The notes below the pieces were generated by a model. The model did not search any database. It had not been told where the DNA came from and saw nothing but the letters and a program-made list of their open reading frames with translations. This document shows positions 46,191-56,689 of a stretch of 62,000 nucleotides of DNA, piece after piece. This stretch comes from Owenia fusiformis. Its lineage: Eukaryota > Annelida > Polychaeta > Sabellida > Oweniidae. Every line of letters begins with the position of its first letter. Within the stretch, counting starts at the first letter, position 1. The position numbers and the translations under genes were made by a program. The stretch covers positions 17,533,564 to 17,595,563 of the forward strand of contig CAIIXF020000007.1 in the NCBI GenBank assembly GCA_903813345.2, given 5' to 3'.

Positions 46191-46258
46191 ATGGCGTCTC
46201 GTTCGCCATTGGACGAGCCAGGTGACGAAAATGTGTCAAACAAATCAGATAGCATAAG
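46191..46258 (+). other. Candidate first exon, left arm of palindrome
   Basis: ATG at 46191 opens 22 codons, MASRSPLDEPGDENVSNKSD then SI, and ends AG/GTAAGAAT in phase 2. The 80 bp upstream match the right arm almost perfectly, whereas the 68-bp exon itself is much more diverged although its length, frame and donor are conserved. The next exon is not identified; an in-frame ATG stretch near 46370-46430 is possible. Confidence 0.4.
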
Positions 46259-49200
46259 GTAAGAATGAATATAGAGTAATGCATTCGGTGCTGGAATATG
46301 TTTTCAACATGTTCCTAAACGATTATCCATATGTGTAGGCTATTAATGCAAATCGAAGCATGAAACCAACATGACCCAATTCGAAAAGCTCGCAGAAAAT
46401 GATATCAGCGAGTCGTTCTTTGCCTTCTGTAAGTAATGATGGATACTCTGAGCATTGTATAACTGTAAAATATACCTTATTAGTATGTCTCAACTTGTGC
46501 TATGTTTGAATCCAACCTATTATCTTTCATAAGCGTCATAGAAGTCGTTGAAAGATATATTCCATTCTACCGAATAGGAATAGTCATTGTCCCGAAGCTA
46601 CAGAATAAGATTATATATATTTTGTATACTTTTGAGAATCCATTCATGAATACATCAAGCTAATTTGGTGCTACCTTTCTTGTTATTATTTTACAAATTC
46701 AAGATCGATTTTCCCTGTATATTGATTTCCACATTGGCATTGAACTGCAAATACAGGGTGTCCCAAAAAGTGTACCCACTTTATAGAAGGAATATAACTA
46801 TTAAAAAAATTGAACTTTTCACATGATTAGGATGCTCTCAATTAGATTTTTAAAAATAAAAAATGTGTGCAAATCAAAACATTGCATTGCTGTCTGGTAC
46901 AACCAAGATGACCATTTACAGGCCTGTATCCAGGATTCACAATTTGGGAGCGGTTTTACCAAGGGTGGAGTTTTTGCCAAGGGGGGGGGGGGGGCTTTTT
47001 GACAGTTTTGATAGCACGATCGTATGTATAGTATCAGTATCTCAATGATAATACTCAATTTGAGGTTTATTTGAGCCTAGCCTTCTACTATAAATATGAT
47101 CTGGCTGGCATCTGTTGTTTTGGCAAAAAATCATGCACGTTTTTGAGAGAATTTCTGACCAGCCCCCCCCCTCCTATCTGCGGGCCTGATTTAATAAATT
47201 ATGCATGGATCCTGCCATAGTCCATGGTATGAAATCTCAAGGACGTCTAATAAAGGAGCTGGTAGCACACTATAGCGCAGCGATATTTGACCTAACATTA
47301 GCATACCTACATATGTCCCCTAATAATTTTTATCATAACCGTTTAATATACTTCCGGCTTTAAGGCTAAATTATGCCTGCCATTAACAGAGGTCAAAAAA
47401 TTTCCAAAAAATAAACTTCCAAACTTTCACAATTTGGAGTACACAATGCAATAGCAAATAATAAAATATGATTTTAAGTATATGATTTAGGTTTCTAAGC
47501 TAAAAGTTTGAGGTTATTTTTCTATTCAATACCAAAAGATTATGTCATCAGTGTATCGACATTTTGTATTGTTTCTCGGGTATTAATACGATAAATGCTA
47601 CAAATGAATCACTTTTCTATTAGAATGACAAATGCTTAAATTATGCTAGTTTTTCGCAAAATGGGTCTCAATACGTTTTAAGATATGAACTTTTATTCAG
47701 CGGTGAACATTATCAATAAAGCTGGGCTTATTGCTCTTCCTTGACTAATTGCGACTACAGCTAAAATTATATTTCTCGTAGTTAGATATAGCTCAGTTAC
47801 TTATGAAACAACCATCAAGACTTGGTCGAATTCATGAATAATTGAGAAAAATAGTTATCATTATCTTCCTAAAATTTGATTGTATCCTTCGGTAAGGTCA
47901 AAGAAGAAACAACCATCAGAAAACTTGATGATAGCCACAACTAGCGTCGAGGAAGAATTGTAAGGCGTTCGACTGCATATGACTCTAATTGATTATTAGA
48001 CATGCCCTTGGAATATATGAACATGCAAATACCTCTGTAACATCGAATTAGATATGAATCTTACCTATTTGTTATTGTATTATGTTTTATAAAACATCAA
48101 CAATAATTTGTTGTTAGACCCTTTACGATTATATGGAAAAAGTCTGGTAATAAAATGTTTTAACTGGTAAGAAAACTAATACGTTCCCAATCAAAAAAAA
48201 TTACCTAAATATTCCATTCAATTTTGTTGAATCGGCTTAGCTCATATTTGAAAAATCAAACAAAATCTGAAAAACACAGTTGTGTAATTACACTAATTAA
48301 ACACCGACATCTACAGTAAAATCATAGTAATTTTGACATTATGATAATCAATTTTTTTGTTCGTATGCTTAGAATAACGGTCTGTGTCTTATAAAATTGA
48401 TAAAAGTTCGAATCAAAATATTTACGTTTTTTGACCCCTTGTGATGAAATACATTTTTCGACCCGAAAGCCGGAAGTTTTTTCAGCAAATGGTATTTTAA
48501 AAGAATCAAGACATATACACCTTCATAAATATTGCTTCAAATGTTGCTGCGCTATAGTGTGCTACGGATCCTTCATATTCGGAAGTCATACCATGGACTA
48601 TTACCTTAGCAATACTATCGTGAAAGCCTGGTGTGACCGTCGCCTTTATGTGACATTTATGGCTTACTAAGTGAAGACTTTTTAGCCTGTTGTCAATATT
48701 ATTATATTTTTATGGGTAAATTGTAATGCCTACTCTAACAGTGACAACGTTGAAATATATTACAATACCTGGCATATACCTGCTATATGATATGCTATAT
48801 TTTTTGTCAATCCCTGGTTTTTGTGACAATGTTAAAATATATCATAAAAATGCCTGCTACAGTATGTGCAATGTGGATTGTGAAATGACCATTCTTTTAA
48901 GGTGTTGCAACATAGTCTCATAATTTACACATGTTGTTTGTACTCTCATCCTCTGATGTATGTGGCCTCTTGACAATTTTCACATATTTTAACATGGGAA
49001 ATCCTCAATTAATCAAATCCACTACTCATTTATTAATTACTCAGACTAGAAAAAAATCAGTCAAGTTGGCAAAGTATCAATATTATCAAATGCATTCAAT
49101 TCTTATTTTTGATAAATTAAGATATCACACGTGAGTATACACTGCTTCTGTTCATTATGATTCAATAGTCTATAAGCATTTATCCATGAAGTGCGTCGGA

Positions 49201-49532
49201 ACACTGGCGATTCCTATTCGGTACTATGGAATATATCTTATTATGCCTTCTAGGACGCTTATGCAAAGAAATGGTTTACATTCACTGGAAGCACGAGTTG
49301 GTACATACTTTGAACGTCTACCCAGCAATTATACCATGATAACAGTTTATCTCATTAACTAACAGCAGGTCAAAAACTGCTCGGTGACATACTTTCCAGC
49401 GAGCGTTGAAAATGAGGTCACGTTTACTTATGCTTCGATTAGCAGTAATGCCCAACGCATATGGATAAACAACTAAGAAAATGTTGCAAACATATTTAGG
49501 CACCGAATGCGCCACTCTATATTCAGTCTTAC

Positions 49533-49600
49533 CTTATGCTGTCAGAAAGTTTTGAATAATTGTCGACATCAACATCGTCTGTTGTCAAATTAGCCGCCAT
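49533..49600 (-). other. Candidate first exon, right arm of palindrome
   Basis: On the minus strand ATG at 49600 opens 22 codons, MAANLTTDDVDVDNYSKLSD then SI, with donor AG/GTAAGACT. Length (68 bp), phase (2), start context and donor equal those of the left-arm exon, but most of the codons between differ. It is Asp-rich and not recognised. Confidence 0.4.
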
Positions 49601-49689
49601 ATTTGTCGGGATTCAGTAAAACACAACTCGGGTCACTGACTTACTGGAACGAAATTCGGAACACAGGATATTGATCACCCGGGGTGAAC

Positions 49690-50790
49690 ACTTGCAAGCT
49701 GTTTTTCCCATTCAAACAGTTCGGCATTCTTGAGTTCGGCATTTTCGATATTATACCATTACACGTACGAAAATTCAGAAAAATAATAGAAAATCTATTT
49801 TTATGTCTAAAAGTTTGTAGATAAAAGTTGGTTTGAAGTCGTGTAATTATTGCTTTGAACTATAGAACATTGAATTTAAAATTCAAAATACGTTTTTCTA
49901 ATTTGAAGTTCTCAACATTTACTTTGAATTTTTTTCCTTATTTGATGTTTTTGAAAAAAATTGCTTTGATAACAGATTTTTTTCAATTTGAAATATATTT
50001 TCTTATTTGATGTTTTAAATATATTTTGACTATTTAAAATATATCAAATGTGAAACTGACATTGAATTTTGAGCCATTTCTGACACCATAAACTTAAGCA
50101 CTCGATTATGTGAATCTCGCGCAAAGGTTTAAACAACACCTTTTTGAGGAATGATCAGTCCACAATGAGTCCAGGGCTTAAGACCTTAAAAAACACAGTG
50201 AAATATAGGCTGACATTTCAAAAAGACTAAATTGAAATAACAAAATACTTATCTTGCTCCGAAGCTTCTTTCAAATTGCAACGCCTTTCAGAAAAACAAT
50301 TGGTGCTGAAAACATTTAATTTTTTGAATTAGAAATAAAACGAAATAACAGGAGCTAGTCTCCTTTTAACCATAGTTGTTATTAAATTGATTAAAGATCA
50401 ATACAATGAGTACGATTCAAATATTCATGTAGAAGTATAAGAATAGTATTTTATATAATTACAGGGCGTTGAATAGGTATTCTTGCTGATTTTGCTATAA
50501 CTTTTGTTCTCTTGCTTTTTTCTTAATCAAACGTTCATAACACAAGGAGCATATATCTGACCTTATTCTATAAACATGTTCTGATTATCAACTTAATATT
50601 ACAGTATTGATAAGATGTAGGTTTGTATATAGTCTTGCTCCATGACTGTGGACATCCCCCTTAACTACTTCACCAACGCGACACTTGTATGGGGGGGGGG
50701 GGGGCTCACAGGGGTCTGGTTCACCATCGTAAACAATGGCCTGTCAGATGGTAAAGTATCATGAATATAAATCAAGTAAAAGTGTTTTTA
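49690..50790. other. AT-rich spacer
   Basis: No gene is seen. Low-complexity TTGAAAT/TTTGATGTTTT words fill 49850-50050. A block at about 50210-50310 (AAGACTAAATTGAAATAACA) is repeated near 54530-54640. A G-run of about 12 lies at 50691. Confidence 0.5.
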
Positions 50791-51606
50791 TAACCCCCCT
50801 ATCACACCAAACTAGTTCTTACCCGTTCTTGCCAGTCCTGCGAAAACGTCGTAAAACGGGCTCAATCTGGCTGTGGTCGGGAAATATGTCTAAAGTAATT
50901 AGCAACTTCGTTCATAAACAGTCTTCAATACGTCCATCTCGTTCGCAGTTCGTTCAGGTCGCACCACGTCGGTATGCAACGTCGTATAACGCGTCCCTTA
51001 GTCTAGAAGGTCAACATGACCTGATTACAGAACGGTATGGTCGCCATCGAATTTTGAATCGATTCAAAATTCTAAAATCACATTCCCGTCTGAGAACGCT
51101 CATAAAGTTCGTAAATAGACCTTAGAAAGTTGCAGCTACGTTCATTCCGTTTGCACTCAGCTTAAAACCAGTTTTGAAGAACGCAGTGGCAACTTGTTTG
51201 GAGTAACAGCTATATTTTTGCTAACTCGTTCATACGCAGTCTTAAATACGTTCTTAATTAGTTTAAATTCGTTTGCAATTAATTCTACCTCGTTCTCAAT
51301 ACGTCCTCAGACAGTTTAACTCGTTGTTAAAACATCCCTAGTAGGATTGAAGTACGACGGTTCCGTTCGTAGTACGTCCAGCTCGTCGTTAGTACGTTGT
51401 CACTCGTTCTAATTGTAGAACGTATCGACCACGAGAACATTTTGAGCATGTTCTAGGTTCTAGAGGACCTACCCATTCGAGCACGTTCGATGAAGTTTGT
51501 AAATAGACCCCAAACGGTTCTAAGTACGTCCAGTCCGTTCGTATACAGTGGAAGCCCGTTTTCGAGAACGTATAGTGAAAACTAGCTTGGTGTGATAGTA
51601 GGGTTA
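50791..51606 (-). mobile_element. Element Z4: complete family Z copy, reverse orientation
   Basis: This 816-bp copy runs from TAACCCCCCTATCACACC to GGTGTGATAGTAGGGTTA, opposite to Z1-Z3. It keeps the internal direct repeat, the CTCGTTC/GAACG motifs, the TTTTGAATCGATTCAAAA palindrome and the site AGGTCA-ACA-TGACCT at 51008-51022. The flanking TA is consistent with the target duplication seen at Z3. Confidence 0.9.
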
Positions 51607-51855
51607 CATCTCTAAACTACACGTACATGTGTATATGAAAATTCAAAGGTGTGGTTAACATTTTTCTAGAGAATGAAGAAATGTATTCATTCTGTTTAGA
51701 AATGTTTAGTATTGATTGGCTCGTATTTATGCTTTTTGTGTATGTATTACCAATCAATCTTTTAGTCCATGACATGACGTTTCTTTCACCTCGGATAAAA
51801 GAGTTGTAGTACTATATTTGTGCAACACAGCGATATTTGACTTAATATCTACATA

Positions 51856-53288
51856 CAGGGTGGTCCAAAAATGGGACACTCGTATTTCAAAAATAAATAT
51901 TGATATTATTGATGAAAACATATTACCGGATTTTCTCGCATATACGCCCTGGGCGTATAACTGAAAGAAGGGGTAATTTTGTCTGCTATTTTACCTCTTA
52001 TTTTTCGCCCATGGCCGTATAATTGTACTACTTTCGATTTTTGGCCCAGTGGGCGTAAAGGTGAGAAGAGCTGATGAACTACCGTACCTACTGTTGTAGT
52101 CCTACCGCATGTTTTGTAAGAATTATAAAGGAAATGTCACCTACAACCTTGGACTTAATGTTGAAACAAAGTAACAACAGAACGATCCACCACTGCCACT
52201 TACGGCACAGCGTTGAACTTAATGTTGAAACAAAGTAAGGACAGAACGATCTGCCAGTGACAAAATACTCTTGAATTTATTGAAAAAATCAATAAATAGT
52301 CATTTTTATAGGCCCATGGGCGTATAAGCGTACTACATTCGATTTTTGGCCCATGGGCCTAAATTTAGGGGGGCGTATATGCGAGAAAATCCGGTATTCT
52401 ATATACCAGTGGATAGGGAATTTACTTATGTGTAATTTTGTATATTATAAGTTAAAATGTATTAAAATGCCTGTCAATCACCTTCCATAATACAAATTAC
52501 GTCATTTTCGTTTCAAAACGGTTTTTCAAAAACTTGCAAAAACCAAGTTTTTAACAGCTATTCAAACGTCCACCATTCTGATCAATTACAGCCCTCGATC
52601 TTGGCATAAACTTATGGATAGCATCATTGATATACTTTGAAATAATAAATTCTACTTCTCGATAGTTCTTATGGACTCACTGAAAATATATAAGTGGTAA
52701 ATGGTACACCAACTGTGTTAGATCTCCTCATACGGGTACTAGGTCAGAGAAGCTTAGGCATCGGGTGATCAGGGGGGACCAGTAATACGGGGGGGGGGGT
52801 GAATAAATATATCCTGCACAGAGGACTTATTCGTCAGATTTCATATTCCAATCATTACAGTTTACAACAAGATGGGGCTCCAAGCCATAGATCACTCAAG
52901 ACAATAAAATATTAAAAGGGAATGTGCCTTAGTCCATCCCCCTAATCAATGGCCATCACCCGATGTTACTACCATGCATGTATGGGGAGAACAACCAACA
53001 AAATTGGTGTATCATGAACTCCTTACATCTATTCAGTCTCTCAAGGACAGAATAAAATTGTTGAGAAGTGAAATTCATTGTCTCAACAGCATATCAATGA
53101 TGCTACTGATCAGTTTAGGCCAAGATCGAGGGCTATAATTTATCAAAATGGAGGACATGTTGAATATCTGTTTCTGTTGACACCAAATTAAATATAATTC
53201 AGTTCCTCATATATAATATGACATGTTTTCGTCAATAAAATCAATGTTTATTTTTGAAATACGAGTGTCCCATTTTTAGACCATCCTG
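51856..53288 (+). mobile_element. Mariner-like element M3 with transposase relic
   Basis: The TIRs are CAGGGTGGTCCAAAAATGGG and its inverted match at the right ending CCATCCTG, with arms of about 60 bp and TA on both sides. Downstream, broken frames on the plus strand read QQDGAPSH (about 52867), QWPSPDVTTMHVWGEQPTKL, then LLTSIQSLKDRI, and PRSRAIIYQNGGHVEYLF with a stop (about 53190). These are standard landmarks of a mariner/IS630-type DDE transposase. An inverted copy of the C-terminal part lies at about 52555-52640. A pogo-like MITE interrupts the left half. Flanking repeat sequence matches 47283 onward, giving a partial empty site. Confidence 0.85.
51926..52394. mobile_element. MITE with CCGGATTTTCTCGCATATAC ends
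   Basis: The 25-bp perfect-looking TIR CCGGATTTTCTCGCATATAC at left and GTATATGCGAGAAAATCCGG at right is flanked by TA. TIRs of this kind are common among pogo/Tigger-derived MITEs in animals. The interior contains a 75-bp duplicated block (ACTTAATGTTGAAACAAAGT) and several GGGCGTATAA motifs. It is nested in M3. Confidence 0.85.
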
Positions 53289-53289
53289 T

Positions 53290-53654
53290 ACATACGCATT
53301 TTTTTCTTTATGATAAACCCATATACTTCAGATACCTAGGGTGAATTATGCCTGAAAGGGGTAAAACAGTTAGGAAAACATTTTTCACAAATTGAAATAC
53401 ATAATCAATCAAATATTTTTTTTATATAATGCTTTAAATTAAACAGCTATTATTTCGAGGTTATCTATCCCAAAATGTAAAAAGTTACGTAATCAGTGTA
53501 ACAACATTTCGTAATTGTTTTTTTTAAAGATATGCTATACAGATATGTAGGTCAGTATTACATAATCGTGAAATGAATAAGTCTGAATATATCATTGGTC
53601 AGAAAACACTAAAACCTGCTTGAAACTGTAAAAGTTTATACACTATATTCCACA
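53290..53654. other. Repeat flank: continuation of palindrome-arm and 40150 families
   Basis: Positions 53290-53560 match the palindrome arm at 47300-47640 (AATTATGCCTG, then ACAAATTGAAAT-like blocks). From about 53580 the sequence matches 40160-40225 instead, so two repeat families abut here. No gene is seen. Confidence 0.55.
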
Positions 53655-54040
53655 CCAGAGGGGGAGAAACACCAGGGTTCAAAGATGACATACGCTTATA
53701 ATGTAAATCTGTATTGAGATGACACGGTCACTGATTGGTCAAAAGTCGACAAACAAATGACGTCATCAAGGCGGTTTCAAAATTTTCGAAATACGCTTCG
53801 AATAATATTATGTTCATTTCTGGCGTGTTAACCAATATCATAGCTTCTCATTTCACATCAAGATAAAGAAAGGTCTACGGAATATGCCTATATCAATTAT
53901 AACATCCCATCGAAGTGTAGTATTTGATAACTAGCCGATGAAAATTCGAACGAACGAAGGTGGTAAGCAAGAGAGGTAATTATGTCTGTCATCTTGAAAC
54001 TCTGGGGCTTTCCCTCCTCTTATTCCACACTGTATAGAAA
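53655..54040. mobile_element. hAT-like MITE with target duplication and empty site
   Basis: The inverted ends AGAGGGGGAGAAACACCAGG and the right-hand complement CTGGGGCTTTCCCTCCTCT bound about 375 bp. TATTCCACAC stands on both sides, an 8-10-bp duplication of hAT type. The related repeat at 40150-40335 has a single TTCCACAC at the same point with no insertion. No open frame of note. Confidence 0.75.
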
Positions 54041-55405
54041 TAAAATAACTTACACTATAAGTAACTGTGAGCCAATCATTGCATAGAAAAAACTTTATGC
54101 ACTGTTTATAAGATTCACTGAGACAAGTGGGTCAATACTCAGTGGCGTAGCCAGCAATTGGTGACCAGGGGTTCGATTTCTTATGTTATCCACAAATCTC
54201 CCCCTTCATTGGTGTACCTAACTTAAAAGCATTTCTTGTATTTTTCATACATACAATTCATTCTTTCATTCACAGATATGTCAAGTTCTGAAACATGCAA
54301 TTCCCACGCTTTTAGCTGATTTTTGAAAAGATTCCAAATCAATAGATTTTTATTTGCTATTTCATTTTGTTATAGAGGAGGAGTTCATAATGACCTCATG
54401 AACTTACAGTTATTTTCTCAATGCTAGTATATTCTGTAGCAAATATTTTTGAAGAATGTAATACTTATTTAATCATGGCGCACAGTGACAGATGACAAAT
54501 AGTTTTGTATTAATGAAATGAAACATAGTCTGAAATTCCAAAAAGACCAAATTGAAATAACAATATATACACTGTGCTCTGTAGGCGGCTCTAACATTCT
54601 TTTCTTTTAGATTTTAATGCCTTGCAACTAATGCTGAAAAACCTATTTGTTCTTTCTTTGAATCAGTACTGTCAACCCCTAAAGATTTTCTCGCGGGACA
54701 AATTTTTAGACCCAGTGCCCAAAATTCGCGGGATTTTGCGGGACATATACTAAATTCGCGGGATTTCGCGGGACATTTAAGGCATTTGCGTGATTGCGCT
54801 AATAGGCCAAATTTTTTTATCAAATTCGCGGGATTTCGCGGGACCATTCGAGGGACAAACACTCTAATTGCGGGACAGTTAACAGGTTTACCACCAAAAA
54901 CTTCATAGAGGGACAGATGTTTTAGACAACGTGCCCTAAATTTGCGGGATTTCGCGGGACATCTTCCTAAATTTGCAGGATGTCCCGGGACATTCAAGGG
55001 ATTTGCGTGATTGGGACTAATGTAAAAGCATGTTAAAGTACTTAAATCAAACTTCCAGATACTGATTAATCAAATATAATGCACCGTTGCATTATAACTT
55101 AAATAAACGTCAACACAATTTCACAAAATACGCATAGGAATATTATTAAACTTTATTGTAATTAATCAAAAACAAAAACCATGCTTCAGGTGTGAGTACC
55201 GTAATCTAACACGAAATTCAAAAATTCGGAACAATACTTTGCACTTCTGGCGTCGTGACCAACTATGAAACGCTTACCCCCATAATGTTATATATTAAAA
55301 TGTACCTACTCATATACTGTAGGCATGGGCTTTCAATTGAAAGCCCATGATATAGGGGTTCGATTAATCTACATCAAATTATAGGGAATGAGGTTACTTT
55401 TCTAG
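54040..55405. repeat. GCGGGA-rich array and spacer
   Basis: Between about 54690 and 55020 the words TTCGCGGGATTTCGCGGGAC and GGGACAT recur eight or more times in units of about 20-45 bp. The array is open on the minus strand (54614-54997), but the peptide is simply a repeat of CPAKSREF-like words. A shorter copy lies at 56955-57085 and a GCGTGAC variant at 61230-61480. The part 55020-55405 shows nothing further. Confidence 0.6.
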
Positions 55406-55408
55406 ATA

Positions 55409-56685
55409 GGGTTTGTAGAAAAAACCGGGTACCGGGTAGTAAATCCTCCATGCTGGGTTCAAACTTGGTACCCGGTCGAAAAAACCGGGTACCCAAAAAA
55501 CGAAATATACGAATATACAACATAATTAGATCATTAGAAAACGTGTAAGATTTGTTTTGAATTTACAAAAATGTATGTAACTTCCTTCAAAATTGCGCTA
55601 GAAGCTTCAAATGAAAAGCATTTTAAGGCTCTTTTCTTCCTTTATCATCATGGTCATATTTCCATTGGTAATGAAGGGGGAGGGGGGGGGGTGCGATCGC
55701 ACCCCCTCCTGGCTACGCCAATGACATTGTAAGACGATTTGAAAAACAAGATCAATCTTACTCTATTTTCAATAGTTCGTATGTTGGTACGTGAATTGTT
55801 TTGTTTATGATTTAAATCTGTAAATAGCTATCGTTGCTTTAGCAGAGAGGTGACGTGTGTTAATTTACATGATTTTGATTATTAATCATAATTTAAGTTA
55901 TCCCAATTTTCGACAAAATGTCCACTGAATTGTAAATTGTTATGTCTTACAATGTCATAGGCGTAGCCAGGAGAGGGTGCGATGGTGCACCCCCCCCCCA
56001 TAACCAATGAAAATATGGCCATGACGATAGAGGAAGAAAAGAGCCTTAAGGACAGGGTGCATGTTGGGAAATTTTCTGCATTCCTCAATTGAGTCACATG
56101 TTATTTTTCAAACAAGAATAACTCCTTCCCCACATTGTCTACATCTTCCAAGTTTGCACAAAGAGTGCACTTATGTGCCTAGAAAAGCCTTGTGAGAAGG
56201 TTTGTTTTGTAAAATGTATAAAAAATGAGAAAATTCAGTGAAAAAAAATTCTGAAATTTTTCTGATTTTTTTTACTGAATTTTCTTGTTTTTTATACACT
56301 TTATCAAAACATTCTTCCCACAAGTCTTTTCTAGGCACATAAGTGCACTCTTTGTGCAAAACTGGAAGATATAGACAATGTGGGGAAGGAGTGATTCTTG
56401 TTTGAAAAATAACATGTGACTCAATTGAGGAATGCAGAAAATTTCCCATCATGCACCCTGACCTTAAAATATGCTTTTTATTTGAAGCTTCTAGCTCAAT
56501 TTTGAAGGATGTTACATACATTTTTGTAAATTCAAAACAAATCTTACACGCTTTCTCATAATCTAATTGTTATATATTCGTATTTTTCGTTTTTTGGGTG
56601 CCCGTTTTTTGACTGGGTACCGGGTACCAAGTTTGAACCCAGCATGGAGGATTTACTACCCGGTACCCGGTTTTTTCTACAAACC
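55409..56685. mobile_element. GGGTACC-rich palindromic element with 9-10-bp target duplication
   Basis: The TIR starts GGTTTGTAGAAAAAACCGGG and ends with the complement CCGGTTTTTTCTACAAACC. TTTCTAGATA lies on both flanks. Inner inverted pairs (GCATGGAGGATTTACTACCC with its complement, then TGGCTACGCCAATGACATTG with CAATGTCATAGGCGTAGCCA) make the whole element a palindrome centred near 55840. The right arm is interrupted by a second MITE (56054-56462). Without it the element is about 0.87 kb. Its class may be hAT- or Mutator-like from the duplication length. Confidence 0.82.
56054..56462. mobile_element. piggyBac-like MITE with TTAA duplication
   Basis: GGACAGGGTGCATGTTGGGA at left is inverted at right (CCATCATGCACCCTGACC). 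The arms match for about 180 bp and converge near 56255. TTAA flanks both ends. The left arm of the host palindrome preserves the uninterrupted sequence with a single TTAA, which proves the insertion and its duplication. Confidence 0.88.
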
Positions 56686-56689
56686 TTTC

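Larger units (their letters stand above)
46106..49685. mobile_element. 3.6-kb imperfect palindrome with candidate first exons at both ends
   Basis: Inverted pairs occur at all depths around one centre near 47900: the outer ends (CGGGTGATCAATATCCTGTG, 46109 and about 49665), 46270-46370 with 49430-49545, 46560-46600 with 49190-49240, 47225-47290 with 48535-48605, and 47340-47420 with 48410-48480. The first 80 bp of the arms are almost identical and the inner parts more diverged. Part of the arm (47283-47700) recurs at 51835 and 53290-53560. No transposase is recognised. Whether this is a transposon or an inverted gene duplication is open. Confidence 0.7.

Noticed and set aside
8430-51606. TAACCC/GGGTTA at Z ends as telomere-type sequence
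   Set aside because: Only one hexamer is present at each end, part of it being the TA duplication, and no tandem telomeric repeat occurs.
54614-54997. 127-residue minus-strand open frame with CPAKSREF repeats
   Set aside because: The peptide merely translates the GCGGGA-word array, with no start context, splice sites or family resemblance.
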